Numbered from the stretch's first letter, positions 42,937-51,072 are shown. The stretch: DNA of 56,382 nt from Xanthobacteraceae bacterium (GCA_019745775.1 JAIESR010000127.1:1-56382), one strand, 5' to 3'. Program-made: numbers and translations. Notes: generated from the letters alone by a model not told the origin.

Positions 42937-45276
42937 GTGGCGGGTCAATGGGCAATAGGTCAATCGGTCCCGCGGTTCGAAGACCCGCGGCTGGTCCGGG
43001 GCGAAGGCAACTACGTCGGCGATATGATGTTTCCGGGCACCGTCCCCGGCTATGTGCTGCGCTCGCCGCACGCGCACGCGAAGATCAGGAAGATCGACGT
43101 GTCCAAGGCCAAGGCCGCGCCCGGCGTGCTGGCGGTGCTGACCGGCGAGGACTGGGACAATTCCGGCTTCGGCGATCTGCCGGTACCGTCGGGGCCCAAG
43201 CGCCGCGACGGTTCGCCGCTGTATAAGCCGCGCTATCGCGCGCTGGCGCGCGACCGCGTGCGCTGGGTCGGCGACTACGTCGCCTTCGTGGTGGCAGAGA
43301 CCGCGCACCAGGCGATGGATGCCGCCGAACTGATCGAGGTCGATTACGAGCCGCTGCCCGCGATCGTCTCCGCCGAGGAAGCGATCAAGCCGGGCGCGCC
43401 GCTGGTTTGGGACGACTGCCCGAACAACATCTGCTTCGTGCATCTCGAAGGCGACAAGGCCAAGACCGACGCCGCCTTCGCCAACGCCGCCCACGTGGTC
43501 AAGCACCGCTTCGTCATCAACCGTGTGACGGCGGCGAGCATGGAGCCGCGCGGCTCCATCGGCGTCTATCGCCCCTACGACGATCACTACACGATCTACA
43601 CCACGCTCCAGCGCAACTTCACCTTCCGCGAGGAGCTGTGCAAATTCGTGCTCAAGGTGCCGGAGCACAAGGTGCGCGTCGTATCGGGCGACATCGGCGG
43701 TTCGTTCGGCATGAAGAGCGCGGTCTACAACGAGGTCGCGCTGGTGTTGTGGGCGGCGAAAGTCACCGGCCGGCCGGTGAAATGGATCAGCACGCGCTCG
43801 GAGGCGTTCCTTTCCGACGGGCAGGCGCGCGACAACGTCACCGAGGCCGAGCTTGCGCTCGACAAGGACGGACACTTCCTCGGCTTGCGCGTCAACATCA
43901 TCGCCAATGTTGGCGCTTTTCTTCAGGTCGGCGGGCAGTCGTTCGTCGGCAATCTCGGCACGCTGGCGGGCGTCTATAGGACGCCGGCGGTGTACGTGGA
44001 CGTGACGGCGGCGCTGACCAACACCAACCCGGTACGCCCGTATCGCGGCAACGGCCGTCCCGAGGCGGCCTATGTGATCGAGCGCATGGTCGACCTCGCG
44101 GCCGACGAGCTTGGCATCGACCCGGCGGCGCTGCGGCGGAAGAATTCGATCCCGCCGAACGCGATGCCCTACAAGACCGGGCTCACCTTCACCTACGACT
44201 CCGGCGAGTTCGCGAAGAACATGGACGAGGCCCTGCACATGGCCGACGCCGACGGCTTCGCGAAACGCCGTGCGGAGTCGCGCCGGCGTGGCAAATTGCG
44301 CGGGCTCGGCATGTCGAACACGATCGAGCGTGCGGCGGCGCCCAGCACCGAAGGTGCAGAGATCCGTTTCGACCGCGGCGGCGGGATCACGCTGTTCTCG
44401 GGCTCGAACAACCAGGGACAGGGTCACGAGACCGCGTTCAAGCAGATCGTCTGCGACCGTCTCGGCGTCGACCCGAAAGACATCACCTATATCTCGGGCG
44501 ATACCGACACGGTGTTCTATGGCGAGGGTACCGGCGGCTCGCGCTCTGCCACGCTTGGCGGCTCCGCAGTCGCTGCTGCCTCCGACAAGGTTATCGCCAA
44601 GGGCAAGCAGATCGCCGCGCACGTGCTCAAGGTCGGCATCGAGGATATCAAGTTCGAGGACGGCATCTTCTCGTCACCGAAGTCGAACCAGACGATGACC
44701 ATCGGCGACGTGGCGCGCACCGCCAACAACCCGGCCAAGCTGCCGAAGGGTATGGAGGTGGGGCTGACAGCCACGTCGATCTTCTATGCGGACGTCGAGA
44801 ATTTCCCGAACGGTGCACATGTTTGCGAGGTCGAGATCGACGAGGAGACCGGCCAGATCGACATCGTGCGCTACAGCGTCGTCGACGACGTCGGCGTCGT
44901 GATCAATCCACTCCTGGTCTACGGCCAGATCACCGGTGGCGTGGCGCAAGGCATTGGGCAGATCCTGATGGAGGATATCCACTTCGACCGCGATTCCGGC
45001 CAGCTCGTCACCGGTTCGTTCATGGACTATGCCATGCCGCGGGCTGACAATATTAGCGCGCTCAACATCCACTCGAACCCGGTGCCGACGCCGACCAATC
45101 CGCTCGGCGTGAAAGGATGCGGCGAGGCCGGCTGCGTCGGCGCGATGCCGGCGGTCGCGAACGCTATCGTCGACGCGCTGTCGGTTTACGGCGTGCGCCA
45201 CATCGAGATGCCGGCGACGCCGGAGCGGGTCTGGCGCGCGATTCAGACTGCACGGCCGCCCGTCGCGGCGGAGTAG
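42937..45276 (+). CDS. Molybdenum hydroxylase large subunit, molybdopterin-binding (copy 2)
   Basis: A 779-residue paralogue of the protein at 39407. Blocks are GQSVPRFEDPRLVRGEGNYV, DIGGSFGMKSAVYNEVAL, the active-site loop RPYRGNGRPEAAYV, SGSNNQGQGHETAFKQI and the catalytic Glu, about residue 730, in LGVKGCGEAGCVGAM. I chose GTG 42937, with AGAGG 6 nt upstream, since family proteins start near AGQWAIGQS; an ATG at 42880 is possible. It has no adjacent FeS/FAD genes. It could use the pair at 34825-36194 or share those of copy 1. An SLC13 permease follows. Confidence 0.92.
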   Translation: MAGQWAIGQSVPRFEDPRLVRGEGNYVGDMMFPGTVPGYVLRSPHAHAKIRKIDVSKAKAAPGVLAVLTGEDWDNSGFGDLPVPSGPKRRDGSPLYKPRYRALARDRVRWVGDYVAFVVAETAHQAMDAAELIEVDYEPLPAIVSAEEAIKPGAPLVWDDCPNNICFVHLEGDKAKTDAAFANAAHVVKHRFVINRVTAASMEPRGSIGVYRPYDDHYTIYTTLQRNFTFREELCKFVLKVPEHKVRVVSGDIGGSFGMKSAVYNEVALVLWAAKVTGRPVKWISTRSEAFLSDGQARDNVTEAELALDKDGHFLGLRVNIIANVGAFLQVGGQSFVGNLGTLAGVYRTPAVYVDVTAALTNTNPVRPYRGNGRPEAAYVIERMVDLAADELGIDPAALRRKNSIPPNAMPYKTGLTFTYDSGEFAKNMDEALHMADADGFAKRRAESRRRGKLRGLGMSNTIERAAAPSTEGAEIRFDRGGGITLFSGSNNQGQGHETAFKQIVCDRLGVDPKDITYISGDTDTVFYGEGTGGSRSATLGGSAVAAASDKVIAKGKQIAAHVLKVGIEDIKFEDGIFSSPKSNQTMTIGDVARTANNPAKLPKGMEVGLTATSIFYADVENFPNGAHVCEVEIDEETGQIDIVRYSVVDDVGVVINPLLVYGQITGGVAQGIGQILMEDIHFDRDSGQLVTGSFMDYAMPRADNISALNIHSNPVPTPTNPLGVKGCGEAGCVGAMPAVANAIVDALSVYGVRHIEMPATPERVWRAIQTARPPVAAE

Positions 45277-45278
45277 CG

Positions 45279-45299
45279 GCCGGGGCGATAAGCCCCGGC
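45279..45299. repeat. Hairpin between the Mo-subunit and SLC13 genes
   Basis: A perfect 8-bp stem, GCCGGGGC (45279-45286) and GCCCCGGC (45292-45299), with loop GATAA. It starts 2 bp after the upstream stop. There is no T-run, so it may be an mRNA-stabilising or factor-dependent termination structure. A second GC-rich inverted repeat (CCTTG...CAAGG) follows at about 45306-45332. Confidence 0.55.
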
Positions 45300-45357
45300 G
45301 TGGAACCTTGCGCGCGCCGCGCGCGTTCAAGGCGCGGGACGAAAGCACGCGCATCCC

Positions 45358-47139
45358 ATGACCACACCGCAGATTCTCGCGTTCGCCATCATCGGCATGA
45401 TGATGGCGCTCTTCGTTTGGGGGCGGCTGCGCTACGATCTTGTCGCCGTGCTGGCGCTACTCGCGGGGATCGCCGCGGGCGTCGTGCCCTATGACAAGGC
45501 ATTCTCCGGCTTCTCCGACGATATCGTGATTATCGTCGCGTCCGCGCTGCTGGTCAGCGCGGCAGTGCAGCGCTCCGGCGTCGTTGAGACCCTGCTGCGG
45601 CCGATTGCGCCGCGGCTCACCACGACGACGAAGCAGGTCGCCGTGCTGGCGGGAGTGGTGGCGCTGCTCTCTGCCTTCGTAAAGAACATCGGCGCGCTGG
45701 CGATGCTGATGCCGGCCGCATTCCAGATCGCTCGCAAGAACAAGACGCCGGTGGCCTATCTTTTGATGCCGATGGCGTTCGCCGCGCTGCTCGGCGGCAT
45801 CGTCACGCTGGTCGGCACCTCGCCCAACGTGATCGTCGCGCGGATGCGCGAGGAGCTTGTCGGCACGCCGTTTTCCATGTTCGACTTCACGCCGGTCGGC
45901 GCCTGCCTTGCGCTCGGCGGCGTGATCTTCCTCGCTTTCGGCTGGCAGTTCCTGCCCGGCAACCGCAAGGGCGCCGCGTCGATGGACGAGGCCTTCAACC
46001 TCGAGGGTTACACCACCGAGGTCACGATTCCCGAGGGCTCGCCGCTTGCCGGCAAGACCGTTGGCGACGTCGCAAAGCTGTCGGAGGGCGAGGTCGAGGT
46101 GCTGGCGCTGCTGCGCATACGAGATCGCCTCCATGAGCCGCCGGTAGCAACGAAGCTGCGCGCCAATCAAAAGCTCATTCTGATGGGCCAACCGGACGCG
46201 TTGAAGCGCCTGACCGATGCCGCCGGGCTCAAGCTCGTGCGTGACGACGAAACCGGCAAAATCGACGCGCCGGACGACGACATCGGCGTGATGGAAGCGA
46301 TCGTGACGGCGGACTCGCCGCTGGTCGACCGATCGGTGACGCAATACCGGCTGCACGACCATCACAACGTCAATCTCCTGGCGGTAAGCCGGAACGGACG
46401 CCGCATCATGCAGCGTATCGGCTCGACCAAGCTAAAGCCTGGCGACGTGATCGTGCTGCAGGGCGACCTCAACACGCTGCCGGAGACCCTCGGCGAATTG
46501 CGCCTCCTGCCGTTGGCGCAACGCAACGTGCAGCTCGGCCGCGGCCGCCGCGGCTGGCTGCCGGTGGCCGTGCTGGCCGCTGCGATGGTGCTGATGGGGT
46601 TCGGCGTGGTGCCGGTCGCCATTGCCTTTTTTGGCGCGGCGGTGGTGATCCTGCTGATCCGGGCGCTGACACTGCGCGAAGCCTACGACGTGATCGAGTG
46701 GCCGCTGTTGGTGATGCTGGGCGCGCTTATCCCGGTGAGTGACGCGCTGCGTACCACCGGCGGCACCGACCTGATCGCGGCCTGGCTTTCGGCATTCTCG
46801 CAGGGCCTGCCGCCGATGGGCGCCCTGGCGCTGATGATGGCGGCGGCGATGGCGGTGACGCCATTTCTCAACAACGCCGCAACCGTCCTGGTGATGGCGC
46901 CGATCGCCGCCGGCTTCGCTAAGAACCTGGGCTACAATCCCGACTCGTTCCTGATGGCGGTTGCGATCGGTGCGGCCTGCGATTTCCTCACGCCGATCGG
47001 CCACCAGTGTAACACGCTGGTGATGAGCGCGGGCGGCTACCGCTTCGGTGACTATGCGCGGCTCGGATTGCCGCTGTCGATCTTCGTGCTGGTCGTCGGC
47101 GTACCGCTGATCGCGCTGGTCTGGCCGTTCGCGCGATAG
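45358..47139 (+). CDS. SLC13/DASS-type permease with two RCK_C (TrkA_C) domains
   Basis: A 593-residue membrane protein. An N-terminal half of about five to six helices has the permease motif GTSPNVIVARM. A cytosolic insert carries two TrkA-C-like domains (about residues 215-295 and 305-385, with EVTIPEGSPLAGKTVGDVA and VTADSPLVDRSVTQYRL). A C-terminal half has FLNNAATVLVMAPIAAGFA and FLTPIGHQCNTLVMSAGGYR. The family moves sulfate, dicarboxylates or related anions with sodium or protons. It may import the substrate of the adjacent Mo-hydroxylase, or an anion; the substrate is unknown. Confidence 0.9.
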   Translation: MTTPQILAFAIIGMMMALFVWGRLRYDLVAVLALLAGIAAGVVPYDKAFSGFSDDIVIIVASALLVSAAVQRSGVVETLLRPIAPRLTTTTKQVAVLAGVVALLSAFVKNIGALAMLMPAAFQIARKNKTPVAYLLMPMAFAALLGGIVTLVGTSPNVIVARMREELVGTPFSMFDFTPVGACLALGGVIFLAFGWQFLPGNRKGAASMDEAFNLEGYTTEVTIPEGSPLAGKTVGDVAKLSEGEVEVLALLRIRDRLHEPPVATKLRANQKLILMGQPDALKRLTDAAGLKLVRDDETGKIDAPDDDIGVMEAIVTADSPLVDRSVTQYRLHDHHNVNLLAVSRNGRRIMQRIGSTKLKPGDVIVLQGDLNTLPETLGELRLLPLAQRNVQLGRGRRGWLPVAVLAAAMVLMGFGVVPVAIAFFGAAVVILLIRALTLREAYDVIEWPLLVMLGALIPVSDALRTTGGTDLIAAWLSAFSQGLPPMGALALMMAAAMAVTPFLNNAATVLVMAPIAAGFAKNLGYNPDSFLMAVAIGAACDFLTPIGHQCNTLVMSAGGYRFGDYARLGLPLSIFVLVVGVPLIALVWPFAR

Positions 47140-47141
47140 CG

Positions 47142-48170
47142 CTATTTGCCGCTACCTTCCGAGATCGCGGCCTTGGTCGCCGCGATCACGTCCGGTGATG
47201 TGGCGTAGAGTTCGGCGATCAGCTTGTCGATCTCGGCGCCGCTCATCGGATTGATGTCGAGGCGGCGCTGCTGCGCTTCCGCGAGGTACTCCGGGTCCTT
47301 CATGGTGGCGTCGAAGGCGGTGCGCAGTGCGTCGGCGCGCTCCTTGGGCAGGTCCGGCGGCGCGGTGAACGGCCAGCCCATCTGCTGCCGGCTCAGCACC
47401 AGTTTGAGGATTTGCCGCTCGCGGTCGTTGCGGGTGAGATCGAAGATCAGTGGCACGTCGCTGAGCTCGCTGTTCTTGTGCAGTGCCATCTGCAGCGCGA
47501 GGTTGATGCGCTTGTTCTTGAGCCAGTCGGGCTTGGTGATCTTGATGCTCGACCACGACCAGCCGCAGCGGCCGTCGACCTCGCCGCGCTCCATCGCAAG
47601 ATTGATCTCGTTGCCGCCGGGATAGCCGGAGACGAGCCTGACCTTCACGCCGAAGATGCTGCGGATCATGGTCGCGAACATGTCCGGGTCGGAGCCCGAG
47701 CCTTCGCCGCCGACGGTGAAGTCGGTCTTGAGCATGTCGTCCCAGCTCTTCACTTTCGAGGTGTGCCAGGTCGCGCAAAGGCTGACCTGATCGCTGACGC
47801 TGCCGATCCAGGTGTAGCGCCGTGCGTCGTATTGTGTCGGGCTGCCGCCGATCAGCGGCTCCATCGCCATGCCGCGCCCGACGATGCCGATCGCGGTGCC
47901 GTCCTTCGGCGCGACGTTGTAGAGGAAGTTCGCGAGCCGCAGCGAGCCGGCGCCCGCCATGTTCTGCGCCACGATGTTGGGGTTGCCGGGGATATGTTTA
48001 CCCATGTGGCGGGCGAGCACGCGCGCGTTGAGGTCGTAGCCGCCGCCGGCGGTGTAGCCGATCAGCATTTGGATCGTCTTGCCGCGATAGAAGTCGGCAA
48101 CGGATTGTGCATGCGCTGGCACCATCGCCAGCAGCAACGTCATGACACCCAACACCAGAAGAGCAATCAT
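47142..48170 (-). CDS. TTT-like solute-binding protein, cysteine-bearing subfamily (copy 3)
   Basis: A 342-residue paralogue of the products at 15320 and 41760. The signal peptide ends at about VPAHAQ, then SVADFYRGKTIQMLIGYTAG, YDLNARVLARHMGKHIPG, VSLCATWHTSKV and DGRCGWSWSSIK. The start at 48170 gives a good leader (MIALLVLGVMTLLLAM). It is convergent with the SLC13 permease (2-bp gap). Ligand unknown; no membrane partner adjacent. Confidence 0.86.
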   Translation of the reverse strand: MIALLVLGVMTLLLAMVPAHAQSVADFYRGKTIQMLIGYTAGGGYDLNARVLARHMGKHIPGNPNIVAQNMAGAGSLRLANFLYNVAPKDGTAIGIVGRGMAMEPLIGGSPTQYDARRYTWIGSVSDQVSLCATWHTSKVKSWDDMLKTDFTVGGEGSGSDPDMFATMIRSIFGVKVRLVSGYPGGNEINLAMERGEVDGRCGWSWSSIKITKPDWLKNKRINLALQMALHKNSELSDVPLIFDLTRNDRERQILKLVLSRQQMGWPFTAPPDLPKERADALRTAFDATMKDPEYLAEAQQRRLDINPMSGAEIDKLIAELYATSPDVIAATKAAISEGSGK

Positions 48171-48377
48171 CTCGAGCCCCTATGTCCCTCAGTCAGTGCA
48201 ATTCTGCACGCCAAAGAGGGCCATGCAAAATAGATGCCTGTGACATAGCAGCCCGTCTTCGCGCCATAGCGCGTCGAAGACGCGCGTAGACGCGCTTTAT
48301 GCGCTTCGACGGGCACCCGCTACGAGCGCGCCTGCCCGCCGAAGCTTCAGCGAAGGCGGGTGAACGTCCAGCGTGGG

Positions 48378-48454
48378 TGGCAAGGGCGGCAGGATTCGAA
48401 CCCGCGGTCTCCGGGTTGGAACCGGATGCTTTGGCCAGGCTAAGCTACGCCCCT
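48378..48454 (-). tRNA. tRNA-Trp (CCA)
   Basis: On the minus strand a full cloverleaf can be folded: acceptor AGGGGCG/CGCCCTT (one G-U), D-stem GCTT/AAGC, anticodon stem TCCGG/CCGGA with loop TTCCAAC (anticodon CCA), T-stem GCGGG/CCTGC with loop TTCGAAT. G73 and CCA are encoded. The D-loop AGCCTGGCCA is unusual for a bacterial tRNA-Trp. First of ten tRNA genes up to 51466. Confidence 0.88.
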
Positions 48455-48468
48455 ATCGGGAGCACTAT

Positions 48469-48542
48469 TGGAACCTGCGCGCGGTTACGATCCGCGTTCT
48501 CCGGGGCCACAACCCGACGCTCTTCCATTGAGCTACACAGGC
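48469..48542 (-). tRNA. tRNA-His (GTG), atypical
   Basis: Acceptor GCCTGTG/CGCAGGT with wobbles, D-stem GCTC/GAGC, anticodon stem TCGGG/CCCGG with loop TTGTGGC (anticodon GTG), T-stem CGCGG/CCGCG with loop ATCGTAA, then T73 and CCA. It has neither an encoded G-1 nor C73. Loss of these occurs in many alphaproteobacteria, but T73 is unusual. It lies 14 bp from the Trp gene. Confidence 0.85.
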
Positions 48543-48554
48543 ACGATGAATCGT

Positions 48555-48584
48555 CTGCCCGTCGCGCCTATGCGCAGCGGGCAG
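48555..48584. repeat. Hairpin upstream of tRNA-His
   Basis: CTGCCCG (48555-48561) pairs with CGGGCAG (48578-48584); the interior CGCGC/GCGC can extend the stem with mismatches. It lies between tRNA-His and the secreted-protein gene at 48617 and may separate the two transcripts. Confidence 0.5.
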
Positions 48585-48616
48585 CTTTCATGACGAACTA
48601 AAGCAGGTGTCGGCGA

Positions 48617-49672
48617 TCAGTGTCCGGGCACGCCGGTATTCTTCTCGAGCCACGTCGCCCATTGTTTGAGCTTGGCATCCGGCACGATCGGGAAGCCGGG
48701 GTAGTCCTGGTAGAGCTCGATCGAACTCGCGCCGTAGGAGATACCCATCTTGATGGTGCCGTCGAAATCCTTGGGCGTCCTCACATAGGTCTGGAATTCG
48801 ATCTCGGGACCAAGCTGCTTCATGTAAGCGTAGAGCGGATAGAGCGGTTTCGGCAGGTCGGTATCGAGGTCGTGGTTGTCGAGCACGCAGCGGCGGCCGA
48901 CGGCTTTGCGACAGTTGAGCATCACCTGCTTGGTGAAGGCGACGTCGCCGTTCCCCTGGTTAGGGCCGGTCCGCAGCGGATTGACCGTGAGCACCAGCCG
49001 CGACTCCTTCCATGCCGCGTAGTCGGCGACCGCGTTGCTCAGGCAGTTCTTGTAGGCCGCGTCGTTGAAGCCCGCGGCGCGCAGCGGCGCCGCCACGTCG
49101 GGCGGAACGACGAACGGCTCCGCCGTGTACGACATGCATTGCGTCATCGACACTTCCTTGATCAGCGGCCACTTGTCGTAGCGCGCTGCAAGCTGCTGTT
49201 GCAGGTGCGCCCATGCCTGCCGGTAGGCCGGCAACCAGAAGCGCCCGACGACGCGCGGCACGCCGTTGTGGACGGTCTGGATCGGATCGCCGCCGATCTG
49301 CTTGGCCCAATCCGGCGCTTCGAAGCCGCCCCAGATCCGCAGCTTGACGCCGAGCGGCTTCTGCGGATTGCGTTCATTGTAGGCACGCACCTGCGCCATG
49401 GCCTGGTCGATCGCGCTGTGATCGAAGTCGGAGGCGGAGGTCGGCTGCAATTGTTTCCACGTTGCGACCACGACGAGACCGCCGAAAATCCCGGGCTTTG
49501 CGCTGAGCGGCTCCAGCGTGTTGATTGGATCGCCACCGGCGCCGACAAATCGATAGGCGCCCATCGAAATTAGGCCGCGAAGTGGAGACTTGATGTCCTG
49601 CGCTTGCGCCGCGCCCGCCAGTGCGGTGAACACGATGCTGCCGGCCAAGAAGATCTCGCGATAGGCGGTCAT
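48617..49672 (-). CDS. Secreted protein, possible TIM-barrel glycoside-hydrolase-like, inside the tRNA array
   Basis: 351 residues with a signal peptide ending AGAAQAQ. The mature part has RGLISMGAYRFVGAGGDPI, GVKLRIWGGFEAPDWAKQIG, RVVGRFWLPAYRQAWAHL and a C-terminal YGASSIELYQDYPGFP. The order of strands and the Trp/Asp/Glu-rich segments resemble a beta/alpha barrel such as glycosidases, but I cannot place it in a named family. It is on the same strand as the tRNAs and sits between the Trp-His block and the Met-like/Gln/Glu block. Confidence 0.75.
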   Translation of the reverse strand: MTAYREIFLAGSIVFTALAGAAQAQDIKSPLRGLISMGAYRFVGAGGDPINTLEPLSAKPGIFGGLVVVATWKQLQPTSASDFDHSAIDQAMAQVRAYNERNPQKPLGVKLRIWGGFEAPDWAKQIGGDPIQTVHNGVPRVVGRFWLPAYRQAWAHLQQQLAARYDKWPLIKEVSMTQCMSYTAEPFVVPPDVAAPLRAAGFNDAAYKNCLSNAVADYAAWKESRLVLTVNPLRTGPNQGNGDVAFTKQVMLNCRKAVGRRCVLDNHDLDTDLPKPLYPLYAYMKQLGPEIEFQTYVRTPKDFDGTIKMGISYGASSIELYQDYPGFPIVPDAKLKQWATWLEKNTGVPGH

Positions 49673-49962
49673 GCGCTGCCTCTGATTTCTGAACGGGGAA
49701 CGAATGGACGAACATTCTTGCGATGTCGTTAGGATAGAGAATGCTGGTTTCCGAGCCTGCCGGCCTGGTTACCTGCAAACTTCAGGAATGCTTCGCATTC
49801 TATCGAGTGCCGTCTTTCACGGTTTTGGTTCGCGGTGGCGGGCCACGCGCCCGCTGATTTGCCCAGGCATAAGAAGGCATCGCGCGACGTCGCGCGTCGA
49901 CGTTTCTGAAGCGCTTCGACAGGCAACCGCCTCGGTGCCCACTGCAGCTCAAGCGAATTGGG
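49673..49962. other. 290-bp region without a clear gene inside the tRNA array
   Basis: No protein with recognisable features and no further complete tRNA cloverleaf could be folded here on either strand. A short palindrome lies around GAAGCGCTTC (about 49909-49918). The 5' side probably contains the promoter of the secreted-protein gene at 48617. Confidence 0.4.
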
Positions 49963-50036
49963 AGGTCGCAGGTCCGGGTGACGATCCCGGCTGTCGATCC
50001 TTATGAGGGATCGCTCCTCGCCAGCGAGGCCCTGCG
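49963..50036 (-). tRNA. tRNA-Met-like (CAT), atypical D-arm
   Basis: Anticodon stem GATCC/GGATC with loop CTCATAA (anticodon CAT), T-stem CCGGG/CCCGG with loop ATCGTCA, acceptor CGCAGGG/ACCTGCG (six pairs, G7 and A66 unpaired). Only 17 nt separate the acceptor from the anticodon stem, so a normal D-arm does not fit. A73 is followed by CCT, not CCA. It could be an elongator Met, an Ile2-type tRNA or a decayed copy. Confidence 0.65.
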
Positions 50037-50037
50037 T

Positions 50038-50111
50038 CGGTTCCCCCTCATGTATTCGAACCACGATCTCCGCATCCAAAGTGCAGCATCCTGCCGTTAG
50101 ACGAAGGTGGA
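50038..50111 (-). tRNA. tRNA-Gln (TTG)
   Basis: Acceptor TCCACCT/AGGGGGA (one A-G mismatch), D-stem GTCT/GGAT, anticodon stem CTGCA/TGCGG with loop CTTTGGA (anticodon TTG), T-arm CGTGG/ACATG with loop TTCGAAT (one mismatch). A73 is followed by CCG rather than CCA. It is only 1 bp from the Met-like gene. Confidence 0.78.
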
Positions 50112-50154
50112 CGCGTGTCGGTTCCGAATGTGCGCGGTGCATGCGTTTGCGAAC

Positions 50155-50229
50155 TGGTGCTCCCTGACGGTTTCGATCCGTCTTCTGCGGGGTGAAAATC
50201 CGCGATCCTAGCCAGTAGACGAAGGGAGC
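50155..50229 (-). tRNA. tRNA-Glu (TTC)
   Basis: Acceptor GCTCCCT/AGGGAGC perfect, D-stem GTCT/GGAT, anticodon stem GCGGA/CCCGC (one mismatch) with loop TTTTCAC (anticodon TTC), T-stem GACGG/CCGTC with loop ATCGAAA, A73 and encoded CCA. 43 bp upstream of tRNA-Gln(TTG) on the minus strand. Confidence 0.88.
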
Positions 50230-50376
50230 CGCGCACCGCCGATGCAATGGCGGTGTTCATGTCTGAACATCAGTTCATCGTGATGTATGCCCGCCGCCAA
50301 AATGCCACTGGCGTCCAACGGACAATTGATGCACATACGTTCCCCGGTGGATGACGATTCCAAGGGAGACCAATCA

Positions 50377-50673
50377 ATGCGAATGTTTTTCTCGGGTTTG
50401 GTGGTGGCCGCGGCCGTGGCGCTGAGTGCGCCCGCGATTGCCGCGTCGGTGATGAGCCCGGCGGGCGTTGCCGCGGCGGTCAATGACACCGGCGTCGTCG
50501 AACAGGTCGCGCATGGCTGCGGCGCCGGGTGGTGGCGCGGACCGGATGGCGTTGGACGCTGCCGGCCGATGCGCCGCGCCGGCGTGGTCGTTGTGCCGGG
50601 CGCGCCGGTCGTCGTGGTTCCCGGGCCCCGCTGGTGTCACCGCCCGTACTCGTCCCGCAACTTCCGCTGTTGA
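50377..50673 (+). CDS. Small secreted protein with GCG/CRP-type motif
   Basis: A 98-residue exported protein. The signal peptide (MRMFFSGLVVAAAVALSAPAIAA) is followed by the motif HGCGAGWWRGPDGVGRCRPM. This resembles the GCG...CRP(N) domain of short Rhizobiales hypothetical proteins. The tail is Val/Pro-rich, with VVVVPGAPVVVVPGP, and ends RNFRC. AAGGGAG (50362-50368) is 8 nt before the ATG. A clear intrinsic terminator follows at 50719. It is opposite in strand to the tRNA array, between the Glu and Ser genes. Function unknown. Confidence 0.8.
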   Translation: MRMFFSGLVVAAAVALSAPAIAASVMSPAGVAAAVNDTGVVEQVAHGCGAGWWRGPDGVGRCRPMRRAGVVVVPGAPVVVVPGPRWCHRPYSSRNFRC

Positions 50674-50718
50674 GCGCAGGCTCGCAGGATAGGGACTGCT
50701 ACCTGGTCCCGTAAGATT

Positions 50719-50745
50719 AGCCCGGCCGTGCCGGGCTTTTCTTTT
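50719..50745 (+). terminator. Intrinsic terminator after the small secreted-protein gene
   Basis: AGCCCGGC (50719-50726), loop CGT, GCCGGGCT (50730-50737), then TTTCTTTT to 50745: a perfect 8-bp GC-rich stem with a T-run, reading on the plus strand. It is 46 bp after the stop at 50673. Confidence 0.85.
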
Positions 50746-50806
50746 GGGTAAGAAATTCGCAACCGGCGGAGCGCACGCTTCCACTCGAACGAATCAGGAG
50801 TGTGCG

Positions 50807-50962
50807 ATGGCCCCCACGACGTACGCGGTCCAGATGACGGCCGCCGAGACCGCGCTCAAGCTTGCGCGCGACGCCGGAGATGTCGCCGCGATGTTGGCGG
50901 CGCTCGCGACGATCACTCGGCTTGTCCGGCAGCGGTATTGGGCGGCCAAGCTCGCGTCTTGA
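50807..50962 (+). CDS. Small helical protein of unknown function (51 aa)
   Basis: The ATG at 50807 follows AGGAG by 6 nt. The 51-residue product begins MAPTTYAVQMTAAETALKL and is Ala/Leu-rich and predicted amphipathic-helical, with a basic C-terminal part (TRLVRQRYWAAKLAS). It lies between a terminator and the tRNA-Ser gene, opposite in strand to the tRNAs. I do not recognise a family; the good ribosome site is the main support for it being real. Confidence 0.5.
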   Translation: MAPTTYAVQMTAAETALKLARDAGDVAAMLAALATITRLVRQRYWAAKLAS

Positions 50963-50984
50963 ATCTGTTACTGGCGAAGGTGGA

Positions 50985-51072
50985 TGGCGGAGGGTGCAGG
51001 GATCGAACCTGCGCGACCCTTGAGGTCTCGCCGCGTTAGCAGTGCGGTGCCTTTCCGCTCGGCCAACCCTCC
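50985..51072 (-). tRNA. tRNA-Ser (GCT)
   Basis: Acceptor GGAGGGT/ACCCTCC perfect, anticodon loop CTGCTAA (anticodon GCT), long variable arm (class II tRNA), T-stem GCAGG/CCTGC with loop TTCGATC, G73 and encoded CCA; 88 nt. The most canonical member of the array. Confidence 0.95.

Noticed and set aside
39407-45276. Carbon monoxide dehydrogenase (CoxL) identity for the Mo subunits
   Set aside because: The active-site loops read YRAPGR and YRGNGR, not the AYxCSFR of form I CO dehydrogenase. Only family-level assignment is supported.
49704-50006. 100-codon plus-strand frame between the secreted-protein gene and the Met-like tRNA
   Set aside because: It runs into the tRNA gene on the other strand and has low-complexity Arg/Ser content without motifs.
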